Source: Agaricus subrufescens (taxonomy: Eukaryota; Basidiomycota; Agaricomycetes; Agaricales; Agaricaceae). From it: a DNA stretch of 64,000 nt. A program made the position numbers and the translations under genes. The notes beneath the pieces are model-generated. The model was given only the letters and a program-made list of their open reading frames with translations, was not told the DNA's origin and made no database searches. This document shows positions 48,191 through 60,659 of this stretch, in pieces; the first letter of the stretch is position 1; each line of letters begins with the position of its first letter. The stretch lies in NCBI GenBank assembly GCA_029945375.1, contig CM057057.1:4030001-4094000 (forward strand). The letters are read 5' to 3'.

Positions 48191-48830
48191 TATTCTCGCT
48201 AGAGGTATTGCCTAATTTTCCCATTTCGCTACTTGTCTAGGTCGATTTTACGTATTTCCCATTCATTCACCGGTATGGAGTATGATATCATTATTTTCAA
48301 TTTTCTGGTGTTGGTCGCCCGTTTTTGTATGGTCATGTTTCGTTTTCTTCCAGTATATAGCGTCCGTCTGCATTTCTGATGACCTCCGTCTTTTCAATGT
48401 ATTACGATAGTGATGTTTGGGATCGTAGATTGTGATTCTGATCATGTCGGACAAAGGACCGTAAGAGGGACGATGCCGATGCCCGAAACCCGAGATGCGT
48501 TTCGGCCCCCGCGTTGTAGGGCGAACACGTGGCCACAATGCCTCATTATTGTGTGCGGGACCCATTGTTAAAAACTGGTATCTGCCTCAGTTGCCAGTGC
48601 TGTATTCCCCATTTCTCTTCCCCCTTTTACGTAGGGCTGTGCCCTGTTCTTCCCCTGACTTTTATTTCTCGCCGCGCTTTCCTCCTCGCATTTACTTATC
48701 TTTCATCAACGCACCGTCCGATACGCACGCTTCACGTCAATCATCGTCGCGCCGTTTTGTTATTTTCTAGACCTTCATCGATCTATCTATCACATCTGCC
48801 AGACCTTTTCTTCTACCAGGTCGATTCACT
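48191..48830. promoter_or_regulatory. Intergenic region before GH16 (640 bp)
   Basis: VAC8 3' UTR, then the GH16 promoter. From about 48590 the plus strand is C/T-rich up to the ATG, like other leaders here. Overlapping short ORFs have no recognisable content. Confidence 0.5.
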
Positions 48831-50526
48831 ATGCGATTCTACAAATGCCTCCCGTTGTCCCTCATGCTCTTCAGCGCGGATTTCATCTCACCAGCGGAAA
48901 GCAGGCTTGTACCTGGCACAATACAAAGAGTACATAGATTCGCCACAAAACACACACGTGGCCTTGCCAAGGACCTCCGGCTCGCTTTCGGAGGCGTCCT
49001 AGTCTCAAGAGACAGTGCCTCTATTCCTGCTGCGCAGCATGTCGTCTACTGCAAAACGAAACAGGCACCTTTTAACGCCGGTCCGACAAGCGGGAATCAC
49101 ACTACAGTTATGGCTACTGGGGTTAGTGGAAGCATGAGCGCATCGAAGACTTCGACGACCAGCGGACGAGCGAGTCCCACCAGCACCAGCACTGTGCCCG
49201 ATTCGCCGTGGAAGCTCCAGCAATCCTACGTGAGTATCCTTATCCATGGCCATCTGTACGCTTCGTGGCGGCAGTAAAATTAATTCATTACTGCAGGCTG
49301 GGAATAGCTTCTTTCAGGGATGGGAGTTCTATACAGATGGCGACCCTACTCATGGTATTTGATTTATTTGGTTGTCGCTGCTGTTAATAATTAGTCTTGT
49401 AGGCATCGTGCAGTATGTCGATGAAAATACAGCTGTGAGAACTTTCCATCACTTTCGTTTCTACATCGCGCTAAAGGAAAGTAACATTCAGCGGTCAAAT
49501 GGCCTTTTGGAAGTCAATGCTCAGGGAAATGCTATCATGCGAGTCGAAACCACGCCGAAAGTAAACAACCTGCGCAACAGCGTGCGTATTACGACCAAGT
49601 TTCAATTTAATGGAGGGCTGGTGATCATGGATTCGGTGCATATGCCCACCGGGTGTGGCTCATGGCCGTGAGCTTAATTCAAGTGTCTTTCGTGCGGCTT
49701 CCACGAGACTGATGATTGTAATAGTGCTTTTTGGACAAACGGTCCTAATTGGCCCAATGGAGGAGAAATCGACATCGTCGAGGGCGTTCATGATTATACT
49801 AATAACCAAGCAACGATACATACAAAGAGCGGATGTACGATCCCAAGCAGTGATCAAAACGTCCTTGCCATCTCAGGCACCGTCATCGGACTGACGAATT
49901 GCGCTGCGGCGGATACTGGAAACCAAGGCTGCGGCATACGAGCTAGTTCAAGTCAATCGTTCGGTGCTCCTTTCAATGCCAACGGTGGTGGGATCTATGC
50001 CAGTATGTGTTAGCGCTCGTTTGGTGTTGGCATCTACTGAATCACGAATTTAGTGAAATGGGATACCAGCGGTGTTGCCATATATTTCTTTCCTCGGGGA
50101 TCTGAGCCCGCCGATATCGGTGCTGAGAAACCTCAGCCTGACTCATGGGGACCCGCAATGGCAAGGTGGCCTGCTGCATCCTGCGACCCTTTCAATTTCT
50201 TCCAGGATCATCACGCTATCTTTGATACAACACTATGGTACGTTGTACATTGAATGTTTGCCAAACAAGAAACTGACAGTTGTATATTCAGTGGTGACTG
50301 GGCTGCAGGCGTATGGTCCAGCACTGGAATCCCCGGACAGGACCAGAGCTGCGCTCAGAGGACCGGTTTTTCCACGTGCGAAGACTTTGTCCGAGCGAGT
50401 GGTTCTGCATTCAACGAAGCTTGTACGCGCTCCTTTTTTCGAAGTTTGGTGGTCCATCGTTACTGACTTATGGTTTGTATAGATTGGGAAGTGAAGAGTG
50501 TAAAGATTTATCAACTACAGAATTAG
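48831..50526 (+). CDS. Secreted GH16 beta-glucanase-like enzyme
   Basis: Glycoside hydrolase family 16, probably acting on beta-1,3(4)- or 1,3(1,6)-glucan of fungal or plant wall. Exons 48831-49229, 49297-49354, 49403-49434, 49477-49667, 49725-50002, 50054-50237, 50292-50422, 50483-50526; 438 aa. A signal peptide is likely (MRFYKCLPLSLMLFSADF, then a small-residue site near PAES). About 110 residues follow with Ser/Thr-rich linker character, then the catalytic domain from SFFQGWEFYTDGDPTHG. The active-site strand is GGEIDIVEGVHDY, with nucleophile and acid Glu flanking Asp; also MPTGCGSWPAFWTNGPNWP. This resembles the basidiomycete laminarinase Lam16A type. Exact substrate is not decided by sequence alone. 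Confidence 0.92.
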
Positions 50527-50994
50527 AATTCACGACTTTAAGATGGGTTAAACGAGTTAGATTGGAATATCAGGGTTTTTTACGGGCTTAATATATGCGC
50601 CTACGATTTGAGGAGTTCAAGCAGAATTGTGCAAGAACAGTGCACAGTAGGACATTTTATAATTATCTGGTTCCAATAGTGGCTGTATTCGATACTATTG
50701 AGTTGTGTACGATAGTGCTTAATGATGTCTTCACGTTACCGAATGGTGCTGACAAACCCTGAACCGACGTTTAGGGGTGCATCTATATATGGCATTGTAT
50801 TTTCCAGAAAAGGAAATATCGAGAAAGTTCGAGCGCCGTGTACGCACTGCCAGTACGCTGACTATGGCTGATTCTAGCACCGACGCGCGGCTGCTGACGC
50901 GTACGGGTATGCGTAGTCATCGCCTTATTGTGTGCTGGTATAAAAGATTCGACATGCTCGGGCATCCTTATTCAAACCTCCCTCCACAATTACC
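50527..50994 (+). promoter_or_regulatory. BAG gene promoter with TATA box and heat-shock-like elements
   Basis: TATAAAAG at 50939-50946, 49 bp before the ATG. TTCcaGAA at 50802-50809 and GAAagTTC at 50823-50830 match inverted units of the heat-shock element (nGAAn). A further AT run, CTATATATGG, lies at 50782-50791. The left part should be the GH16 3' UTR. Confidence 0.55.
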
Positions 50995-53458
50995 ATGTAC
51001 TCATCTCACATGCTTAACTCTCATCCACTTTTCGGAGCCCACCCCGCACACGGCCCCTATAACGCTTACAATTCCTATACAAACCTCGCTCCCCAGCCTC
51101 TGAGCCCCCATGATAGATACTATCGCGCCCTTGCTGAGGCGCGTTCTGCCGAGTTGGAAATCTTAGAGGGTGCCCGACGTGAGGAAGTACTCTTACAACG
51201 CCGCTTAGAAGAGTTGCACAAGGCCCGGGTTGAAAAATCACGTCAAGACTACTCATACGCACCTTACTCTATCGGTCATACCTCAGTCGATTTGCCGCCT
51301 TATGACCGCAGTCATCTGGAGGCTTTGAGACTCCAAGTACAAGAAGAGGAACGGTTGGCAAAGTTAGAGGCTCTTCAAAGGAACCTCTTGAAGGAGAGGA
51401 ACTTGAGAGCTGCTTTCGAAGATGATAGTAACTCTCGAAGAATGTCGCTACTTGAAGCAGCGGGGCTGTCGCACAGGCATGGAATTCCCAAGCGAGCGGA
51501 TACAAGCTATCTCTCACCTGCTGTCGCCAATGAGGTAAGTTGATGACATTGACTCTGTCTCTGATGCATACTCATTTGATCTACAGGCTTTATTTACTAT
51601 CTCCCCTCCGAGGGCTGCTCCTGTGCATCCTCTCTCCGGACACCCTCATTTCAAGCATTCACATAGTCACAGGGTGAGCTGGACTTCATTTCTCCTGGTT
51701 TTTTTTTTCAGACCTAACGCCATCTCTGTTAGGAGCCCACTTACTGCGGTGACTCAGCGACTCGTTTCGATGCGAGAAAGCTTCACCCCGACATCTTCTC
51801 GGTCAATCAAAGAGAGGAAGCGCCAAAGGTATCACCCCAGTCCTGTGCAAGTCGCCACAGTGAACCACCCGTGGCTTCTACATCGATCGATTTGGGTGGA
51901 TTACTGGGGCTGTTGGGACTGTCCGCACCCAAGAACGCAACGCATCATCAAGGGGAGAATACTACTAATCAGTCTAAGAACTCAAATGTAAGTTTCTTTC
52001 ACTTTAGACCTTTCTGCACAGCTGCTAATGTGGTCGACGTATAGGGACGAGAAGAGATTTCTGGTACTCAAGGCCAAGGTCTGGCCCAAACACACCTGTT
52101 TCCTAAGGCGGAAAATCCCAAGCAGGAGAAGCATAAAAAGGTATAGTAAACTTTGCCCGCTATGATGAGCTAGTGACTAAAGCAAAAGACAGTCTTCTTC
52201 CCATGCATCACAACCACCAGAATATACTCTCAAAGAACAATTGGAGAAACGCCTAAAAGCTGAACACGAGAGCGAAGTTCGTGATACCATTGAGGCTGTC
52301 CTGAACTCCCTCTACGATCAGCTTACCTTCAAGGGAACCGAGTCCTCGTCGACCCAATCACTCCGAGCGTCGGCTAAGGGAAAGGAGAAGGTCTCCGAGC
52401 CCTCTCTGGAGTCTAGCAAACTCTCATCCTCCCAAGTCGCCGATAATGCCAGGTTTCAAATCAAGGAAATCGAGAAGCAGTTCTATGCGCTTGAAAGGGA
52501 GTTCATGTTCCCCGCCAACGTAGACTTCATAACCCCAGCTCCAACAAGCACGGACTCAACCTCCGTTACGTCCAGCCTCGCCTTCACGGCTAGCAATCAG
52601 CCGATTCGGTTTTTCGAGCAGTCACTGAGCCAACTTTTGGCTAAGCTTGACTTGATCGAGAGCCAGGGAAATGAAGAGCTCAGAAGTGTACGGAAGGACG
52701 TCGTCCAGAAGGTCGAGCATGCTTTAGAGGACTTGGAAAAGGAGGTTGAAGAACGGTTGAGGGCAAAGGTTAATCGCGAGTCCAAGCGACGCAGTGTTAC
52801 AGTTGAAGATGTGACCTCCCCTGACGAACACCTTAGCACCAAAACAGTATCGTCGTCACCGCAGATTGATGTGAAGAAAGTTCCAGTCAGTGATTCCGTG
52901 CAACCTACCCCTGCCGTCGTCAGTGGCGAAGCAACTGAATCGTCGCCTTCGCCGTCAATCCAAGATTCTCTTGAAGAGCGGGTCGCCACACCAAATCGTG
53001 TTGATGAAGAATCTCCTGAACAGGATCTTGGCAGCCAGGAAGATATCGCTACGGAATCCCAGAACCAGAAATCTACTCTTCCAATCGACTCGTCAGATGT
53101 CGTACCCCCGGCAGAATCACTAGCCCAGCCTTTGGTATCTTTGGGACCAGACGGTTCAGAGTCAAAGGAGGTTCACCCTGCGGACGATCGTGACTCGGGT
53201 CCAAACACCATTGTCGAAGAGTTGGTCGATCAAGTTCAATCGGAAACCTTGGTCCAGGAATCTCCTTCGACCGAGTTTCAAGATACTGAGGCCGCTGGGT
53301 TGCCGACTTCTGCAAGTTCAGATACACTGACACAAAATGGTACGGATGAAGTTGTGAGAGAAGGATTATCGGGTGGGGAGACATCTGAGTCAGATATTTC
53401 TGACGTCGAATCAGCTTCAAGCGATTGGTCTGAAGTCGATTCTGGGGTTGCTCAATAG
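50995..53458 (+). CDS. BAG-domain cochaperone
   Basis: Probable Hsp70 nucleotide-exchange factor. Exons 50995-51534, 51587-51673, 51733-51987, 52045-52140, 52193-53458; 747 aa. The first exon codes a Tyr/His/Pro-rich start and a long charged helix (RALAEARSAELEILEGARRE, then EALRLQVQEEERLAKLEALQ), likely coiled coil. The last exon holds helices EVRDTIEAVLNSLYDQL and IKEIEKQFYALEREF, then the BAG domain (FFEQSLSQLLAKLDLIESQ, EELRSVRKDVVQKVEHALED), and an acidic, Ser/Glu-rich disordered tail of about 200 residues. Fungal BAG proteins of this shape are common in mushrooms. The promoter carries a strong TATA box and heat-shock-like elements, in keeping with a chaperone role. Confidence 0.85.
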
Positions 53459-53710
53459 ACTTTTTTTATCTTTCATTAATTCTCTTTTTTCATATCCTGT
53501 CAATAATGTAATCGTGTACTGTATTCTGCACTCAACACATTGTCATAATGAATTAATCATGCTTTGAAGTTTGTATTAGTGGAAGACGTCAGTGAATGGT
53601 GCCTATAACTAGCTTAGTACAACCAAAATGGATGAAGACTCATAGAAACCTGTACAATGGCAAACGAACATGGTAGATAACTCTGGAACAGCCAAGACGG
53701 TCTCCACCTA
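53459..53710. other. Convergent intergenic gap (252 bp)
   Basis: 3' ends of the BAG gene (+) and the GYF gene (-). AT-rich with a T run after the BAG stop. Nothing else seen. Confidence 0.4.
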
Positions 53711-56700
53711 TTATGACCTGCCTCCCTTCTTTTTCTTGTTTACTACTTTGAATCCCCACTCTGGCTGCGTAGCCTTCGGTACAGCTTTGACCACATCAGC
53801 GATCGACACGGATTTCACTGGCCCCTTAGCTGAACTGCCATTCTTCGCATGTGCAATCGCATCCGCCTTACGTCTCGATACGAATTCGTCTGCGAAACGC
53901 CTGCCATCCATCGTAGTACTATTTGTGTAAATAGTTTCGGAAATGATTTCGCGAATGCTAGCATCAGCCTCAATGGGGAAGGTCAGAAGCATGCTCATAA
54001 TTTCTTCGACTAAGTCAAATCAGCACAAAAGAGTAATGCTTGTCTATTGAAGACCGAAGCTTACCGCTGACAGATTTATTGAGACCCTTAAGGGACTCAT
54101 TCAACCAGTTCAAGAATTCATGCGACGGTGTGGCGTCTTCTACTCGAGTGCCTATTGTCGGTGCAGTCTTCGTAGCGGACGGAGCAGGCCTAGATGATGT
54201 AGGGACATTGTTACGGGGTGCAGCCACAACGGGTGGAGAGACAGAAGGCTTTGCAGGCAATGACGCAATTGCGGCTGCGCTTGATTTGCCATTTGGGCCA
54301 ACAGTTGTCCAAGCACCGCCGGATATCGGAGCAGGTACCTAGTAAGAAGTTAACTAGTCACCTCGGTGCTAAGACTATTTAATATACCTTAGTTGATTCC
54401 ACTTGCGAGCGCCTGGGAGTAGAAGCAGCAACCGTCGCGGCAATGCTAGTCTGTGATACACCCGTCTTCTTGCGTTTCTCCTCTTCCTCTTGTATTTCTT
54501 TCATGGTTTTCTTTGTTGGGGCTATCTTCGATGCATTGGTCCAAACAGGAGGGGTGGCCGCAACCACAGGGGAAGATGATGCTTCCTTGGCTGGTAACGG
54601 CCCATTTCGTGACCCAGCCTGGGATGTTGGTAATCCCCAGGAAGTGGTAAAAGCCTGTATATCCTCCTTCTCAGACACAGCTGCAGCTCTCGCCGCCCGT
54701 TCACGTTCCCTTTCTGCAGCTTTCTTTGCTTCTGTTCGCTTCACCTCTGCTTCTTGGATCTCACGCAAGCTAATGGTCTTTTTGGCTTCGTCCTCCTTTT
54801 GCCAAGCGGGTCTCTGAGCGGGTGGATATGGTGAGGTGATTTCTGGCTGAGGGGGGAGCGCTGACGATGTCGTGGCTTTCGGTTCTTTGTTTTTGCGCGA
54901 CTTCCCGGATGAACTCGTTTTGTTGACTGTAGAAGTAGGAATAGAAGTTTCGGCAGATTCCGCTTCTGTTCGAATTTCTGTGGGAGAGCCAGACGTTGTC
55001 GCAGGATCTGCTGCCATGATAGCCTCTTCTGCATCTTTGCCAGCCTGTGCTTCGACGGGTGCTTCCCTGGCGGGTTCGCTCCAAGCATTATCACCAAGAC
55101 CATGCGATGCAATGAGCCACGGTGAGGCATCTTTGGGGAGGGTGACATTTCCGGCGCGCTGGGTTGGTTGATTCCAAGGAGAAGTTGGGGGAGGTGCAGA
55201 GGTAGGTTGAGTTGTCCCATTAACTACGGTTGACTGAGGATCAGGCGATTTTGTTGCATCAGGCCACGGTGATTGTTGGATCTGGGCGTTAGTTTGGGTA
55301 GATACGAGACCGCTTTGTGCATAGAGGGGATCAAGAGAGGATGGGTGCGTAGGGGCAGTGTTGAATTGTTGGGTGATCGGGGTGTACTGTTGGTCATGAT
55401 TGATAGCAAGAGCCGGGTTGAATCCACCGTATTGGTCCCCAACGTGTGTATGGCTAGCATAATCTGGGCCAGAGCTATAGCTCACCGGCATCGGTAGAGG
55501 AGAATCTACAACTGTATCTTGGGAGGTCCGCAAACTACCCTGATTTATTCCCAACCCTGAGTGAGTGAAATTTTGTGGCAATCCGATCTGGTCGTGTGGT
55601 TCGTGAACATTGCCAATAGTTTCGTAAGATGTAGCAAAGTTATTTGAGGGAGTTCCCCAGGGACCTTGCGCTGGATTGAAGGATTGGTTAAGGCCGAATC
55701 CACCGAATCCACCAGGTCTTGCACCCAGTGATCCATCGATGGGTGATTCAGTGAGCGGGCCTCGCCGACCAGAAAAGGCTGAAGGGATTTCGGGGGTTGT
55801 CTGAAAGCCGGAACCACGGGTATTACTGATATGGTCACCACTATAAAACTGGCTACCAATAGCCCTGCCACCGAGGGCATTTGGTTCCGGGGAAGTGTCT
55901 CCGAATCGGCCTGCGCCAAAAGAGGACGATGGAGATCCCGAGTGATTGGAACCCGTGCTGATATATGACTCCAGTGTAGATGTGCGTAGTGACCTGATGG
56001 GCGCTGGTTGATATGGGCCGTTATTTGTCTGCTCGTATTGTGATGGTGAATGATTGCGCAACATAAGACCAGGTGGAGCGGGCTGCATTGGGGTGAGGAA
56101 TACCCTGTCCGAGCCGCACCGTCGACGTAGTTGCTCGAGCGTTGACCATACCGTGTCGAGGTGCGTTCGTTTCATAGGGAGATCAGGAGTGAAATATCCA
56201 TCGTCACACCATTTCTGCATCAGATCCGCGCGGAAGGGACCTTGGTGAAAGATCAATTAAAGTTTATTTTTGGGAAAAGGGACCAAGCTCACCTTGAATA
56301 GTGCCAGTGGGATCCTTATATGACCACTCGACACTGGCAAGATCTGTCAACCCGGGAAGAGCACCGATAGCTAATTGACTCTGAGTGGTATCTATGAGGT
56401 TCGAAACATCAGTGTCCAGAGACAACCGGCCTATTCCACCAGTCACGCTAGCCACGTCCTTCATAGCATGCACACGATCAGGCTCATTACTGCTTGAGGG
56501 GCCAATATCTGGTAATTCAGATGAAAAATTCCGCAAAGATCCAGCACCATCGTTCTCTTCCTCCTTTACTTCATTTATTTTACCTGCTCTCTCATTCATG
56601 TCATTCTCTGCCCCTGGAACTCCATGTTTCTGTAATGCATCCGATGCACGCCTTCTAGCTACCCAAGAGTCTCCTCCGTTCAGAACGCCATCAAAGCTGG

Positions 56701-57444
56701 GAGTATGACCAACACGATTACGTGGTGAGGGGAGCCCTACATCACGGGGGGACATCACGGGAGCTTGTAAGCTCGACAGAGACTGTTTTCTAGGTAGAGT
56801 AGGATTAGGGGATTCTGATGATGCTGAACCGTGAGTGATCAGGGGATGATGGCAAAGCAAGGAAATATCTGACCGGCATTACTATCGCGTCGTTTCCCAA
56901 ATCGCTCTCTCATGGGACTTCCAATGGCCGCATTGTTGTGATTGAGTCTAGACCCACTTGAGCTTAAGTTCGTTGTCGACAGTGGCGATAGATAATCGGT
57001 GGACTGGCGTCTGCGAAGATCGGAATTGAGTGGACCAGCGAAAAGCTGCGAGTACAACGTTCACTTTCATGACAGCGCGAAGGAAAGGATAAGACGACTG
57101 ACCTTCTTTTCAGCTTCACCCATCTCCCGAAGTCCTATGGGTTCGTTTCCATGTTCGCGGACAACACCGTCCCAACGCTCTACCTCCAAGCCCAGACCAG
57201 TCTTTCCGCTTCCGTCCTTGTAAATCTTGAAAAGATCCTCTTTGGAATATCTAAAGGGGTGGACTTCGTCATTGTGTTCTGTTTGAGGTGAAGGAACCGA
57301 AGAGACAAGGGCAGAATATGTGGACAAGGCTGAGGCAGTGGGATTGGCAGGAGTGGGAGAAGGTGGTTGTTGAGGGCGGGCGACACCCTGCTGTTGTTTG
57401 GGGCGCATCCACTCGGGACCAAAGTGCATGGTGGTTGTCGACAT
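53711..57444 (-). CDS. GYF-domain protein (Smy2/GIGYF-like)
   Basis: Adaptor that binds proline-rich peptides; relatives act in ER-Golgi transport and translational repression. Exons 57103-57444, 56874-57045, 56293-56823, 54388-56240, 54065-54338, 53711-54009; 1156 aa. The N-terminus MSTTTMHFGPEWMRP and RYSKEDLFKIYKDGSGKTG is the usual lead segment of this family. The GYF domain spans the third intron: WSYKDPTGTIQ joined to GPFRADLMQKWCDDGYFTPD, with the key aromatic and GPF residues. Then long Gln/Pro/Ser-rich regions, a charged helix (SLREIQEAEVKRTEAKKAAE), and a C-terminal module with FLNWLNESLKGLNKSVSVEE and DGRRFADEFVSRRKAD. It lies downstream of the acetyl-CoA transporter on the same strand, 200 bp away. 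Confidence 0.92.
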
Positions 57445-57644
57445 TTTTCAGAGTGCTACGGGTGGTATCAAGAATGTTCAAGATGAACTAAAGAAAACAA
57501 AATTCTTTGCTACAGCAGCAACTCAATTACCACGTGGAAAAATATTTGGCCTACTTTCCCGCACATTCGCTTATGGTATATCCCTGTCGCGAGCCCACAA
57601 AAATCCTCTTTCTAAATACATAAATTTCTGACTCTATGTACGCC

Positions 57645-60030
57645 TCAATCAACCTTTACCCGCCACGCTGAGATTGGGAGTCCTATGACCACCATCAGCA
57701 AATTAAAATGACAGCAATTCATCTCACTTACCCTGTAATTTACGCGCGGTAGGTATGATGTACGCCACAAGAAATATAAGGCCGAACAACATGCAAATCA
57801 CGGAAACAACATAATATCCATCCCTTTCCGTAATGCAAGTCCCGCTTATTTCCTGGCATAAGGCTTTGCCATGGTCCGAGACACACTCGGCAGCTACCAC
57901 CTCTATTAAGCACGAGGCCCAACGTTAGAGTATTAAAGGACAAACCTTGGACTGCGAACTCCTGACCACTTCCAGTAACATGACAGGTTGCAACACTGAA
58001 GAGGTCAACCCCTGATCCGATTATATTCAGGTGTGGTAGATTAGAACAGAGGACGAGCACTAACCTTTCAGAACGAACCATTTTGGCCATGTTCCGCCCA
58101 TGTTAGAAAAGGTGTTGAGAAGCTGGCGGAGAGTTTAACGCGTTGACTTTTCGGATAAATCGTTTTTACTCACAGTCATGTACGTGCCACCGATGAGAGG
58201 ATCAGAAATACGAGTATGGAAAGCTGATATTCCGACAAACTGTACGGTCCTGTTGGAATTGTCAATAAGGTGAAAGTTAACTCAAAATCATACTCACGAT
58301 GCGAAAGACGAAGTAACTGTATGAACAACGACAAAAACGAAGAAAGAGGAAGAATATGGCAAAGCTGGGAACCAATAAACAATGAGAGTAGCGACTGCAC
58401 AAAGGCCAAGGCGGGGCCAGAAAGCATGTATCCACGGTCGAAGAGGGCGACTCCCTCTTGACCAGCTCGCAGTCAACCAACCACCAATTATTTGGAAGGG
58501 GAAATCGATAAGAACAGCTGCGGCAAGATCTTCTCGCTTGAAACCTTTTTCAATCATCTTTAGAGACGTCACCGCATCATTAGCCGCGAAACCGAATTTT
58601 GCAAATAGATGCATGATGATAAGGAGCTGAATATCTGTCGGTAGTAGATGAACAACAGGTACGATACAGGAAAGAGATACATACGTCGGAGCTTGCATAT
58701 TGACCAAATTGTTTTGTAAACCCCACTGATGCTCACATCAGCATCGGTAGTTGGTTCCTTATCCTAGACGACGGTTCATTGAGATTAATCAATCAACGAA
58801 ATTGAACGAACCTCTTTCTTGAAAAAGATTAACCAGAAGGTCACAGCATAGCATATGACAGTCCAGAACTTCAGATACGTGCTCAGTGTCAAACGAGGTA
58901 TGCCCCATTTTGTGGCGAATTCTTCACTATTCAGTGCAAGAAAAACGGTAAAGGATGCAAAGAATCCCGTGTTTAGACCAATGGTTTGACATGTCGATGC
59001 ATAAGACAGGCTGTCTTGAGAAAGGAGAGTAAGTGCCCATCCTAGAACAGGGTGAATCATAGGCCCCACTGTCAAAAAAAGCCGGAGTACAAACCATCTA
59101 CAGCAATATCTGGGGAAATTCGAATGAGAAATGACAAAAGCAATCTGAAGTTACGCTATGCTTACCTTGAGTTGCAGAGAACATGACTAATGAAGTAAAT
59201 ATGATAGTAAGCTCAGTCACATTATTGGCAGGCTATACGAGCGGGGTGAGCAAAAAGCAAAAGAAAACGACGAGAACTCACATCATCCATAAGCTTCTGC
59301 ACATTAATAGAAATATACAACATTAATGTTCCGACGATTAATTGCATGGGAATAATCCAAGACTTTCGACGACCGACAGACTTGAAGAATACTGAATCTA
59401 CAATAGGAGACCATAGTAGCTTGAGAGAATAAGGGTAGCCGGATAGTGCAAATGTTGCTAGCTGTGAGTAAGATAGATGTTCCTTGAGAAGAAAAGGGAC
59501 AGAGCCTAATAGAATAGAACACTGCTTAGCGGATGAAAGTAGAAGCAAAGAGAGGTTCCAGTCTTACCAAGTGCAAGCCCAAGCTATTTTAGGAGAGGCG
59601 AGTTAGGTATGAACAATGAATCATAGCAGAGGAACATACTGGAACACCCTGTATCAAATCTAGTTTGCATTAGTTATTGTTATTATCAGTGGAACCAAGA
59701 CTTACACAGCACACACAATAGCACCATGGCTCGCTTGTCCTCGGAGGACATAGATTTCTTCTCAGTGTGGCTTGGAGGGTGTACCTCATCGTCTGTATCT
59801 TGCGCGGCCTGCCTCCTCTCCTCCTCTCCAAGTAGACTAAGTTGAACGCCATCCTCTTCATCGTGGAGTCGAGTACTTTTGGAATTTCGCGGTGCAATAT
59901 GAATGTTCTGCAATGATGAAGACACGGCCATATTTTCTTGAGACGACCTATCTCTCATAGCCTTGTCCGACACGCCGTTCTGGTGCGAAGCAGAACTAAC
60001 TTCTCTCTTTGCCTTGCGCTTCGCGGGCAT
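57645..60030 (-). CDS. Acetyl-CoA transporter, SLC33A1/AT-1 family
   Basis: Multi-pass membrane protein that in animals moves acetyl-CoA into the ER lumen. Start MPAKRKAKREVSSAS at 60030. About 100 residues of charged cytosolic lead are followed by membrane segments: YLIQGVPLGLALGSVPFLLK, SYSQLATFALSGYPYSLKLL, WSPIVDSVFFKSVGRRKSW (family signature), WALTLLSQDSLSYASTCQTI and NTGFFASFTVFLAL. A large luminal loop near the C-terminus contains several Cys. The last membrane segment is followed by a short final exon (57645-57682) giving LPISAWRVKVD and the stop, the usual ending. About ten or more exons, not all traced. Shares the 629 bp region upstream with the P450 gene. Confidence 0.92.
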
Positions 60031-60659
60031 GCAAGAAGAAAAACTGGACGCACGAGGAGGTATAGTAAAGATGAATGAAATGCTACCCCGTGGCGGTAGT
60101 AGTGAGCACGTGAACGCGGACGTGGACATTCCAATTGGCCAAAAATAAGGCCAAAATAAGATAAAAATCATAGATATGATAGCACTCGTCGCTGGTGCTG
60201 TTTTCTTTGCCTAGGCCTCCCCAAAAAAATGTAAATGATATCAGGCTACTCATATTGTCCCACATATGCAGAACTGAGTGCAGAAGCGCGATTTCGATCC
60301 GAGCCAGGATTATAATTGAATTTGGAAAGCGAACGATGCGTGGGAAGATATTGCTGATTGCGGTTGGTGTGGAGAGAGTACAGTACCTGATACCCGCCTG
60401 TCAACTCAAAGAGTCAACTTTGCCGCAAACTGAAATAACATCATACTCTACTGTTCACCTTGACGTCACCGGTTTTCGATGCTAAATTTTGCATATTTAG
60501 GGGCACGGCGACGCCGCTGCTCCTACACTATTTCATCTCAGACGCGGCAAGGTCCAATAACCTGGTGTTCTAAAGCATACGGGCGTTGTCATTCAAATCT
60601 GCCTGGCTTCATGGGCGTATAAGGATCTGTCACTTTCTACCGTCCACTGTACAACTGCG
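60031..60659. promoter_or_regulatory. Divergent promoter region, SLC33A1 / P450 (629 bp)
   Basis: Separates two divergent starts. No clear TATA box near either ATG and no gene-like frame. Slightly GC-rich at 60500-60560. Confidence 0.45.
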
